Assembly: GCA_020061125.1 (NCBI GenBank)
Contig: JAGUYV010000341.1
Coordinates: forward strand, 1-17,582
DNA: 17,582 bases
From: a bacterium
GTDB taxonomy: Bacteria; UBP15; UBA6099; DSWB01
Reading direction: 5' to 3'
A model generated the notes under the pieces. That model had not been told where the DNA came from, did not search any database, and was given only the letters and a program-made list of their open reading frames with translations. The position numbers were made by a program, and so were the translations under genes. Shown one piece after another: positions 1 through 8,400 of this stretch. Position 1 is the first letter of the stretch. The number at the start of each line of letters is the position of its first letter.

Positions 1-819
1 CGCCAGGCCGCGGCCGCGCCCGACCCCGACGGCGCCTTTGCGCAGGCGCGCGAAATTCTCGAATCCATCGAGGAGCGCGCCGCAGCGCACTACCGCCGCA
101 TTGTGGAGCGCATGGACCAGGCTCTGGAAGAAAAGGCCGTGGACCTCGAACAGCGCCTCGCGTCCATCGAGCAGGGAATGGAATCCCTGCACGCCATCAA
201 GAACGACATCATCCGCGACTCCGTGGAACCGGACCCGGTCGTGCACCAGGCCCTGGACGAGATGAGCCGCAGACTGAAAAAATATGAAACGCTCATGGAA
301 CAGGAATCCGCGGTTGTCAGCCGCCTGGCGGAGCAGGTGGCCGCAGCGCAGAACATGCTCTCGCGCACGCGCGAATCCTCGGCCACGCACGAGCAAATCC
401 ATGCTCTGGCCGAACGCGTACAGGAGCTTCAAAGCAACATGGAGCGCATGATCTGCGAGATCACCGAGCGGCCACCGGATACGGGACTTGCCGAGCGCGT
501 GCACAAGAACATCCTCGATACCCTTCGCAACAGGGGCCTTCGCGAAATCCTGTTCCCGGTCAACGATCTGTTCGAAGATGAGCATTCGGACGGCGAAGAC
601 CTGCCGCCGGAAATCACCGAAGAAGAGGCCGCAGGCATTTTCGGCGACCGGCTTGCGAAACAGATATTAGGCGAGCGCGTGCTGCAGGACATCCTCTCTG
701 ACACCGGCGAGTGCATCATCAGCCAGGGCGACACCGTGGATGAAGACGCCATCCGCCGCGCCAAACAACACGGCAAATTCCTCGAACTCACACTCAATGT
801 GGAGCCGGAAGAAAAATAG
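1..819 (+). CDS. Coiled-coil protein of unknown function, 5' end missing
   Basis: The reading frame is open from the first base of the window, so this is the C-terminal 272 residues of a longer protein; the first internal ATG (103) is probably not the start. About residues 15-155 are rich in Glu, Arg, Ala, Leu and Gln with heptad-like spacing and no Pro-rich breaks except near 75-80, which suggests a long coiled coil. After a short PPDTG linker comes a different, acidic segment of about 110 residues (around 160-272) containing VHKNILDTLRNRGLREILFP and ending in a small region with ILSDTGECIISQGD followed by DEDAIRRAKQHGKFLEL. I do not recognise a family. No membrane segment or signal is visible in the part present. 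The next gene is convergent, so this is the last gene of its operon. The reading frame is secure; the function is open. Confidence 0.8.
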   Translation, partial: RQAAAAPDPDGAFAQAREILESIEERAAAHYRRIVERMDQALEEKAVDLEQRLASIEQGMESLHAIKNDIIRDSVEPDPVVHQALDEMSRRLKKYETLMEQESAVVSRLAEQVAAAQNMLSRTRESSATHEQIHALAERVQELQSNMERMICEITERPPDTGLAERVHKNILDTLRNRGLREILFPVNDLFEDEHSDGEDLPPEITEEEAAGIFGDRLAKQILGERVLQDILSDTGECIISQGDTVDEDAIRRAKQHGKFLELTLNVEPEEK

Positions 820-824
820 CCGCC

Positions 825-844
825 CCCGCATTGTCATTTGCGGG
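825..844 (+). terminator. Weak hairpin between convergent genes
   Basis: CCCGCA (825-830) pairs with TGCGGG (839-844) around an 8-nt loop, just after the stop of the coiled-coil gene, and is followed by AATCTTT. The stem is short and the T-run poor, so this is only a possible terminator. Confidence 0.3.
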
Positions 845-909
845 AATCTTTCACATTTGCAAATTTTACTGGATGATGCCGCGCATCGGCACAGCGGCGA
901 GCACCGTGT

Positions 910-3348
910 TCACTCTATTGTCAATTCACCCGACAGCCGGATATCCTCGGACGAACTGCCCGCGAAAATTTTGAACAAGCCCGGCTCCACCACCTGTTCC
1001 ATGTCCATGTTGAACAGGGACAGATCTTCCGGTGTGAGGGTGAATTCCAGTGTCTGCGACGCACCTGGCGCAAGTGAGATCCGCTTGAATCCTCGCAGGC
1101 GCTTTTCGTATGTGACCACGCTCGCGGTCACATCGCTGATGTAAAGCTGCGCGACCTCGTCGCCCTCGCGCGTGCCCGTGTTTTTCACGGTGAAGAAAAC
1201 CTTGACGCTGTCCCGGGGGCCGGCCTTTCCGGGCGTAATGTTCAATCCGCTGTACTCGAATGTCGTGTAGCTCAATCCGTGGCCGAACGGATACAGGGCG
1301 CCGTTCACCCTTGTGGTGAACCGCTCGGGCCAGTTCACGGGCTGGTCGAGCTGCGAACTTGTCTTGTGCGGGAAATTGTAGGGGAGCTGCCCCACGGAAC
1401 GGGGGAAGGTTACGGGGAGCTTGCCGCCGGGGTTGATGTCTCCGAAAATGGCTTCGGCGACGGCCTGGCCCGCGAACTCGCTCGGGAACCACGCTTCAAT
1501 CACCGCCGGAACAAACTTGTCTATCCAGTTGATGGTCATGGCCCGTCCGTTGATTAACACTACGACCATGGGCTTTTTTGTACCGTATAGCTGCTGCACC
1601 AGGTCGTTCTGGTTTCCGGGCAGATCCAGGGAGGTGCGAGACTTGGACTCGCCGACCGTGTCCACATTGTCTCCGACCACGGCGATGATCAGATCCGCGT
1701 CCCTCGCCATGTCCACGGCTTTCTGGATTTTCAGCCGCTGTTCCTTGGCGGGCTTTTTGTAGTACAGCTCATTTTCCGGCCAGTTGCTGTCGTAATGATC
1801 GCAACCCTGCGCGTATTTGACCTCCACGGAATCGCCGAGCAGGTTCCTGACCCCTTCAAGAACGGTGATCACATGGATTTCGGAAGGGCCGTAGCGGCTG
1901 ATCATGGCGTTCTCTTCGTTGGCGTTTGGGCCGGTGACCAGCACGGTTTTAATCTTTGTTCTATCCACCGGAAGCAGGCCCGTGTTTTTGAGCAGAACCA
2001 GGGATTCGCGCGACGCGCGCAAAGAAAGCCTGTCGAATTCCTCATTGCTGATCAGGGAATCCGCGGCGTCCGGATCCCGCACATAGGGGTTGTCGAAAAG
2101 TCCGATCCAGAACTTCACGCGCAGAATGTCGCGCACGCGGTCGTCAATCACGCTCATGGGGATGCGGCCCTCGGCCGCGAGTTCCCGCAACGGAATCACG
2201 AATGTCTCCGGCGGGATGAAATCCGTGTGCACATTCAGGCCCGCCATAACGGACAGGTATGTAGACTCCTTGAAATCTTGCGCGATGTGATGGCGGCCTT
2301 GAAGCCCGCCCACGGCCCATGAGTCCGACACCACATATCCCCGGAAATTCCATTCACCGCGCAGCAGGTCCGAGAGGAAATAGCGGCTTGCGGTGATGGG
2401 CACGGCGTCGTAGTCGTTGTAGGAACTCATGAGGCCCATGATGCCTGCCTTGGTCACGGCGGAGCGGAACGGCGCGATGAGAATCTCATGCACTTCGCGC
2501 GGCGTGGCGTGGGGGTCGGTGCGCACATTGCCGTCGCGCCCGCCCTTTGGCACGCTGTACACCGCGAAGTGTTTTCCCGTGGACACCACGCGCTGCTCCT
2601 GCAGTCCGCGCACCATCTGGTTGCCGAGCACGGACACATGATGCGGGTCTTCTCCGTAGCATTCCACCACGCGGCCCCAGCGCGGGTCCCGCGCCAGATC
2701 CAGAATGGGCGAATATATGTTTGTGTAGCCCAGCGCCCGCGCTTCGCGGCCCGTCACGCGCCCGATCTCATAAACCAGTTCCGGATCCCAAGTGCTGCCC
2801 TGTCCTATCTGCGCGGGGAACGAGGTTGCCTTTTTGTGGCAGAGGCCGTGGATGCCCTCGTTGGTGAAATCCGCGGGAATGCCTAGGCGCGTGTCCTCGA
2901 TGAAGAACCGCTGCACCTGGTTGATGGCGCGCGCGTGGCGCGACGGCGGCCAGGCGTACTCCGTAGCCGCCTGCGGATGATACGCCAGCCCGTTCAAATG
3001 CTCGTCTATGTTTCCGATCCCGTCCTTCCACAGCGCGGATTTCCATTTTTCGGTTGGCAGTTCGTCCTGCGCCACGCGGCCGTATCCGTACAGCGTCACC
3101 ATCTGCATGGTTTTTTCTTCGAGCGTCATCTGCGTCAACAAATTCTCGACACGGGCGTCAATGTCCGCGGCGGGATCCTCGTATGTGTCCATCCGCCCGT
3201 TCTTGTTCAAATCAATCCACGCGCCATGATACATGGAATTGTTTGCGGAGCCGGAAAGAAAAAGCTCCTGCGCGGCGCGCGCGCTTCCGAGACCTGTCAG
3301 CAACAGCGCGAGCGTGAGCAATGAAACCGTTTTGCGGAATCGAGTCAT
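910..3348 (-). CDS. Secreted glycoside hydrolase family 3 beta-glucosidase-like enzyme
   Basis: 812 residues from the chosen ATG at 3348. It is preceded by GGGGGGAAC at good spacing and begins with a signal peptide (MTRFRK, then a Leu-rich core ending SARAA). A longer reading to 3384 would put 12 residues ahead of the signal peptide and lacks a comparable site. The order is: an EF-hand-like loop DLNKNGRMDTYE (46-57); the GH3 (beta/alpha)8 domain with LDLARDPRWGR and the KHF motif (259-261); the nucleophile motif GYVVSDS (Asp342); the second domain with VGESKSRTSLDLPGNQ, where Glu567 is the likely acid/base; then the C-terminal Fn3-like domain with GDEVAQLYISD (729-739). All core elements are present and length is normal for BglX-like enzymes. 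Expected role: exo-hydrolysis of beta-linked glucosides or xylosides in the periplasm or outside the cell. Exact sugar specificity cannot be read from the sequence. It is divergent from the GH97 gene and probably co-regulated with it. Confidence 0.93.
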   Translation of the reverse strand: MTRFRKTVSLLTLALLLTGLGSARAAQELFLSGSANNSMYHGAWIDLNKNGRMDTYEDPAADIDARVENLLTQMTLEEKTMQMVTLYGYGRVAQDELPTEKWKSALWKDGIGNIDEHLNGLAYHPQAATEYAWPPSRHARAINQVQRFFIEDTRLGIPADFTNEGIHGLCHKKATSFPAQIGQGSTWDPELVYEIGRVTGREARALGYTNIYSPILDLARDPRWGRVVECYGEDPHHVSVLGNQMVRGLQEQRVVSTGKHFAVYSVPKGGRDGNVRTDPHATPREVHEILIAPFRSAVTKAGIMGLMSSYNDYDAVPITASRYFLSDLLRGEWNFRGYVVSDSWAVGGLQGRHHIAQDFKESTYLSVMAGLNVHTDFIPPETFVIPLRELAAEGRIPMSVIDDRVRDILRVKFWIGLFDNPYVRDPDAADSLISNEEFDRLSLRASRESLVLLKNTGLLPVDRTKIKTVLVTGPNANEENAMISRYGPSEIHVITVLEGVRNLLGDSVEVKYAQGCDHYDSNWPENELYYKKPAKEQRLKIQKAVDMARDADLIIAVVGDNVDTVGESKSRTSLDLPGNQNDLVQQLYGTKKPMVVVLINGRAMTINWIDKFVPAVIEAWFPSEFAGQAVAEAIFGDINPGGKLPVTFPRSVGQLPYNFPHKTSSQLDQPVNWPERFTTRVNGALYPFGHGLSYTTFEYSGLNITPGKAGPRDSVKVFFTVKNTGTREGDEVAQLYISDVTASVVTYEKRLRGFKRISLAPGASQTLEFTLTPEDLSLFNMDMEQVVEPGLFKIFAGSSSEDIRLSGELTIE

Positions 3349-3362
3349 GGCGTTCCCCCCTG

Positions 3363-3379
3363 CGCCGGATATGCCGGCG
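3363..3379 (-). other. Hairpin at the 5' end of the GH3 transcript
   Basis: CGCCGG and CCGGCG form a perfect 6-bp inverted repeat around 5 nt. Given the -10 box at 3385-3390, transcription should start near 3378, so the hairpin would sit at the very 5' end of the mRNA, just before the G-rich ribosome binding site. It could stabilise the message or be a protein site. Confidence 0.35.
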
Positions 3380-3384
3380 ACCAC

Positions 3385-3390
3385 ATTATA
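3385..3390 (-). promoter_or_regulatory. -10 box of the GH3 gene promoter
   Basis: Perfect TATAAT on the minus strand, about 37 bp before the GH3 start codon. No good TTGACA-like hexamer lies at 16-18 bp spacing; that position is occupied by one copy of a 10-bp direct repeat, which may mean activator-dependent transcription. Confidence 0.5.
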
Positions 3391-3417
3391 TCACCGCGCC
3401 AGGACGCTCACCGCGCC
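3391..3417. repeat. 10-bp direct repeat between divergent glycosidase promoters
   Basis: TCACCGCGCC occurs at 3391-3400 and again at 3408-3417, 17 bp start to start, between the two divergent -10 boxes. The second copy covers the -35 position of the GH3 promoter. This is where a regulator of both genes would be expected to bind, but no regulator gene is nearby. Confidence 0.5.
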
Positions 3418-3435
3418 GCGCTCTTCATTGTGTTA

Positions 3436-3441
3436 TATAAT
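3436..3441 (+). promoter_or_regulatory. -10 box of the GH97 gene promoter
   Basis: Perfect TATAAT on the plus strand, 71 bp before the GH97 start, giving a leader of about 65 nt. Together with the GH3 -10 box it forms an 8-bp inverted repeat (CATTATAT at 3384-3391, ATATAATG at 3435-3442). No recognisable -35 hexamer is seen. Confidence 0.45.
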
Positions 3442-3512
3442 GGATGCCAGTTCCGGCTCATAATCCGCCGGGACGGGAATCGGACAATCACGCACACGCC
3501 GGGAGAACCGCC

Positions 3513-5399
3513 ATGCGCAGAGTGTTTTTCACACTGGCCATCATCGCCGCGCTTGCGGCCGCGCGCGCTGCATGCGCCGCGCCGCTTCAGGAAACGGCTA
3601 TTCCGTTTTTCGAGGAATCAGACACGGGCGCGCTCGTGGGCGTGTCCGAAGACGGGCGGCTTTATTATTCCATAGACTGGGCGAACCAGGCCGCGATCCT
3701 GGAATCTCCCATTGGGGTGATCAGCGACGGGCATGATCTGGGCATGGGCGTGACGCTTGGCGAACCGTCGTTCACGCGCATTGATCAGACATTCCCTGTT
3801 CGCGGCCCGCACGCCACCGGAATGCACCACTGCAATGCAGCCGCCATTCCGGTCACGCACACCAAAACCGGTACGCAGTACACTGTCGAATTCCGCGTGT
3901 GCATGGACGGCGCGGCGTTCCGCATGGTGATCCCGGGAAAGGGCAAACGCCGCATCACGGGCGAATCCACGGCATTCACATTCCCGCCCGGCGTGACATT
4001 CTGGCGTCAGACCGGGGTCGGCAATTACGAGGACGAATACAAGAGTGAAACCGCCATGGTCCCGGATACGCGGGTCGGCATGCCCCTGACTGTTGAATAC
4101 CCCAACGGGTGGACCGGCGCGGTTACCGAGAGCGCGGTCACTGGCTACAGCGGCATGACGCTCAAGGCGCTGGAAGGAAACAGATTTCAAGCCGAGTTCC
4201 TGGATGATCCCATGGGATGGATCGCCGCCGGAGATGTCACGACACCCTGGCGCGTGTTCCTGCTGTCCCGGGATCTCAACGGGCTTGTGAACGCGGACCT
4301 GGTCTGGGCGCTGGCCCCGCCGCCCGCGGACGAGGTTCTGGCCGCGGACTGGATCAAACCCGGCCGCTGCCTGTGGTCATGGCTCAACGGAGGCCGCTCC
4401 AGGGTCAAGCCGGACGAAATGCGCATGTATGTGGATGCGGCTTCGCACCTGGGTTACGAATTCGTGCTCGTGGACGACGGCTGGGAGGATCCGCCGCCGG
4501 TGTGGCGCAATCAGAACAAAGGCGCGGGGTGGTCCACTCCGGAGAAATCCGACATGCAGCACATGAAGGAGCTTGTGGAATACGCGCGGGAGCGCGGCGT
4601 GGGCATCTGGGTGTGGAAGCATTTCGAACTCATCAACGATCCGCAATACCGCCGGAAATACTTCGCTGATCTGCACGGCATCGGGGTCGTTGGCGTGAAA
4701 GTGGACTTCATGGATTCGGAATCCGTGCAGCGCCTGCAATTCTACGACGACACGCTCCGGGACGCGTTTGATCACCAATTAATGATTAACTTCCACGGGG
4801 CTAATAAACCCGCGGGCGAATCCCGGCGCTGGCCCAATGAAATGTCGCGCGAAGGCATCCGGGGGCTTGAAAATGTGTTCATGCCCGAGACTCATGTCAC
4901 GGCTCTGCCCTTCACGCGCCTGCTCGCGGGTCACGCCGATTACACGCCCATGCATTTCAAGCGCGCGTTCATGAGCAACACGAGCTGGCCGTTCCAGATC
5001 GCCTCGGCCGTGATCTTCGCGTCGCCGGTCACCTTCTACGCCGCATATCCGCCGGACATGCTGGCGAACCCCGCGCGCGAGATTCTCGAAAAGCTGCCTG
5101 TGGTGTTCGATGAAACCATTGTGCTGCCGCAGAGCCGCATCGGCGGGCTGGCAGCATTTGCGCGCCGTTCGGGCCGCGTGTGGCACATCGCCGTAATGAG
5201 CGCGGGGGCGTCGCGCAAGCTCGATATTGATCTGTCGTTTCTCGGCCCCGGAGAATATTCCGTTACGGCCGCGCTGGACGACCCGCGCGATCCCGTGTCT
5301 CTCAAAATCGCACGCACCACAGTGACCGCTGCGGACACATTGCCCGTGCGCTTGCGCACCTTCGGCGGGTTCGCCGCCGTGATCGAGCCTGTCAAATAA
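3513..5399 (+). CDS. Secreted glycoside hydrolase family 97 enzyme, retaining type (alpha-galactosidase or related)
   Basis: 628 residues from ATG 3513, chosen because it follows GGGAG at 7-nt spacing and opens a signal peptide (MRRVFFTLAIIAALAAARA). The open frame extends to 3444, but those 23 residues are hydrophilic and lie ahead of the signal. The order fits GH97: an N-terminal beta-sandwich (about 40-265), a (beta/alpha)8 barrel starting at WSWLNGGRSR (288-297) with YEFVLVDDGWED, then GVGIWVWKHFE and GVKVDFMDSE, and a short C-terminal beta domain (from about 535). In characterised retaining GH97 enzymes the nucleophile is an Asp; Asp398 in VKVDF is the likely equivalent and Glu447 in MSREGIRGLE the likely acid/base. 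This mapping is my inference from motif position. Expected role: release of alpha-linked galactose or glucose from oligosaccharides in the periplasm or outside the cell, paired with the divergent GH3 enzyme. Confidence 0.9.
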   Translation: MRRVFFTLAIIAALAAARAACAAPLQETAIPFFEESDTGALVGVSEDGRLYYSIDWANQAAILESPIGVISDGHDLGMGVTLGEPSFTRIDQTFPVRGPHATGMHHCNAAAIPVTHTKTGTQYTVEFRVCMDGAAFRMVIPGKGKRRITGESTAFTFPPGVTFWRQTGVGNYEDEYKSETAMVPDTRVGMPLTVEYPNGWTGAVTESAVTGYSGMTLKALEGNRFQAEFLDDPMGWIAAGDVTTPWRVFLLSRDLNGLVNADLVWALAPPPADEVLAADWIKPGRCLWSWLNGGRSRVKPDEMRMYVDAASHLGYEFVLVDDGWEDPPPVWRNQNKGAGWSTPEKSDMQHMKELVEYARERGVGIWVWKHFELINDPQYRRKYFADLHGIGVVGVKVDFMDSESVQRLQFYDDTLRDAFDHQLMINFHGANKPAGESRRWPNEMSREGIRGLENVFMPETHVTALPFTRLLAGHADYTPMHFKRAFMSNTSWPFQIASAVIFASPVTFYAAYPPDMLANPAREILEKLPVVFDETIVLPQSRIGGLAAFARRSGRVWHIAVMSAGASRKLDIDLSFLGPGEYSVTAALDDPRDPVSLKIARTTVTAADTLPVRLRTFGGFAAVIEPVK

Positions 5400-5426
5400 T
5401 AATAAAAGAGAGCATTTAAGCAACTC

Positions 5427-5462
5427 GAATCCGCGCGGTTCTTTTGTCCTCCGCGCGGACTC
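5427..5462. terminator. Hairpin between convergent GH97 and propeller genes
   Basis: GAATCCGCGCGG (5427-5438) pairs with CCGCGCGGACTC (5451-5462), with one mismatch, around a 12-nt loop. It lies in the 69-bp gap between two converging genes and could end both transcripts. The minus-strand side reads into a T-richer stretch (5400-5420); the plus-strand side lacks a T-run. Confidence 0.5.
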
Positions 5463-5468
5463 CTGCCG

Positions 5469-8400
5469 TCAGTTCGCCAGGAGCAGGCTGCAAGCCGCTC
5501 GCGTGCGCAGCAGATACCCGGTCCAGGGCTGGAGCGCCGCATCCCGGGACAACTTCACATATTCGTCGCCCGTATATTCATACAGCGCGCCGTCTGTGAG
5601 ACCCAGCTGCACGGCTCCGGACAGGGGCAATGCCTGGCCGCCGCATTCGAGGGTGATGTTGTCCGCCCAATCCAGCGGCGATTCAAAGGGATTGCCGATC
5701 ATGTTCCAGCCGTTGTGCAGGGGCACGCTCACGACGCGATCCTGGGGCAGGGCGGGGCCGGTGATGTCAATCTGCGTGTCGCGTTCCACAAACACCCAGT
5801 AGCCCAGGCCCGCCTGAATGTCGGCGTCCGCGCCTGTGTAAAACACGCGGTCGTGGTACTGGAACACCTGGAGCAGGGGCAGGTCGTCACCGAGCTGTTC
5901 GAGCGCGCCGGTGATTTCGGGATCAAGCGGCACGCTGATGAGACGCCATCCGGGTGACAGGGTGTGCGTGCGCGTCACGGTCTGCATTTCCAGAAGCGCC
6001 ACGACCTGGATGCGGAACCGCGCCTCGGACACGACACCAGGGGCCGCTGTGTAGGAATATGAGCTTTGAAGGGCCATGTCCACGGCCGCGCCGGTCTGCG
6101 TATCGATCAGGGTAAAGGAATATCGCGCGGACGGAAGCGCGGCGGAGTCCCATGTGAGGGTCACGGTTTCACCGGCTTCGGAGGTCTCGACCACGAAATC
6201 CCACGACTGGGCGCTGCCCTGTGCGCGGGCCGGGGCGCGCATGTCCGCGGCATATCGTCCGGAACGGTCCGCCCACTGGTCCTGCGGGAAGTACAGGGCC
6301 GTGTATTTCCGGCCGGGCGTGCGCGGAGGCTCGGCCGCATCCTGCGGGTCGAATGCCGCATCCGCGGCGTCCCCGGCGCCGAAATAGTTGTCCAGATCCG
6401 CGGACGCGGGTGCAACAGCGGATATTCTGACCAAGTAATCCGTGGCGTTGCGCACGCGGCGAGCCAGCATCACAGTGTCCGCGACAGCGTCGGGATCAAA
6501 TGAAAGGGTCACATCTTTGTATGCGAGGATATTGTAGCCAGTTCCCGGAACGAGCTGCGAGGACATGGTGTTCATGACCCAGGATCCGCTCGAATTGTCG
6601 TAGCTGTAAATTGTGTTGCTTATCAGAGCCATGCTCACGGCCTGGAGAAGCGTGTAAGCGGTTCCCTGATAAATGACTTGCACATCGTTCCAGTCATAGG
6701 CGCGGTTGTATGGCGAGCCGAACTGGTTCCAGCCGGTTTTCAGTTCGATGGCGTATGGTTCGGTGGTGTCGGCAAGCTCACCCGTGTACGAGTAGGAGAG
6801 TTCGCTGTAGTAACTCTGAATCCAGAATCCCTGGCCCGCGGAGAGCGTGTCCGGGTACACATACTGGAGCAGGAATTCCTGTGATTGGGCCTCGGGATCC
6901 CACTGGTAAACCTTGTAGTCCGTTGTGGAGGACTGGAACATGGCCGTGGGCTGGGGCGCGTCCGGTTCCACGGGCACGGAGAGCAGAACCCACTCCGACG
7001 GCGGGATGGTTCCCGTGACTTTGATTTTGTTGCGCACGAATACATCAACCGTGGCCGTGGCGTAATAGCCTCCGGTGTTGCGAGCGGCCAGGTGCAGCGT
7101 GTAGTAGCCGCGCATGTCCTGCGTGTCCCACTGGCCCAGGGTGCCGCTGGCGACTTCGGATGTTCCGGATGCAATGAGCGTGAGCGTTGCGGGTCTGGAT
7201 CGCGGGGAATAATACAGGGACCAGGACGCCAGAGCCGGGTCCAGAACGGTTCCGGTGACGGTGATGCTGCCCGTGATTTCGCTGTCGTGCGCGGGCGATA
7301 TGATGGCCACGGTGGGATAAGTGGCCACATTTACGGTCACGGCGTTGCTTGTGACTCCGGCGCAGGATGCGGTGATGCTCGTGTCGCCCATGGCCACGGC
7401 GGTTACCTGGCCCGTGAGCTGGCCCACGGTTGCGGCGGCCGTGTTGCCGGATGTCCACGCCACGGTTGCTGTGCAGTCGCAGGAAGCCTGGCCCGAGCAG
7501 TAGGGACTCGGGGCGCTGTAGGTGCATACTGCGGTGAAGGGCAGGGTGGCGCCGGGCAATATCAGGGTTCCGCCCGAGGGCGAGATGGTGATGGCGGTGA
7601 GGCGCGGAGGATTCACGCCCGCGTTGTTGGCGTACATGATGGAATATTCGTTGGCGTTGCCGGTGTATGCTTTATACCAGAGGTGCAGGGCGCCGTTCAG
7701 TGTGACCAGTGAGCTTAACGCGGCGATGGCCGCATCGTGTTCAGTCCCCACATCCAGAATGCTGCCTTTGGTGAGCGGTCCGGGATACTTGTTCCAGGCC
7801 AGGCCGTCCGCGCTGGCCGCATAGCCCAGGCGGTATTTTGTTCCGTCGAAGCCTGAATATATCATTTTGTAGGCATTGTTTTCGCGGTAGATGTTCGGGT
7901 GCGTGGCGCGGATCTCATCGAACGAGCCAGCCGCGCCCATGGACACGAGGCTGCCCGAGGCCTGCGGGCCGTTGTGTCTGGTCCAGTTCACGCCGTCCGG
8001 GCTGGTGGCGTATCCGATGCGGAATTCATAAGTGAACACGACGGTGTTGACTTCGATGCCCGTGTACCACATTTTGTACATGCCGTCTTCATAAACCACC
8101 CAGGGGCCGTAAACCGAAAATTCGTCGAAGGCATCCGCGGTCCATCCGAGAACCGCTCCGCCGTCCGCGGAGCCGGGAACGCGTTCCCAATTGATGCCGT
8201 CGTTGGACCGCGCCAGGCCGATGCGCCACGAGTTCGGGTTGTCAATCCGCGCCCCGGTGTACCACATGTAATACTTGAAACTGGCCGTGGGCGGGTTTTG
8301 CATTACAAATCCCACGCTCACTGCCTTGGAGTCAAAAGCGTTCGGGTCCGAAGACGGCTTCATCACGCCGCCCTCGGTAAGGCCGCCCTGCACCCGCGCC

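Noticed and set aside
3618-4190. 190-residue minus-strand frame inside GH97
   Set aside because: It lies opposite the GH97 N-terminal domain, is rich in His/Arg, and has no ribosome binding site or recognisable motif.
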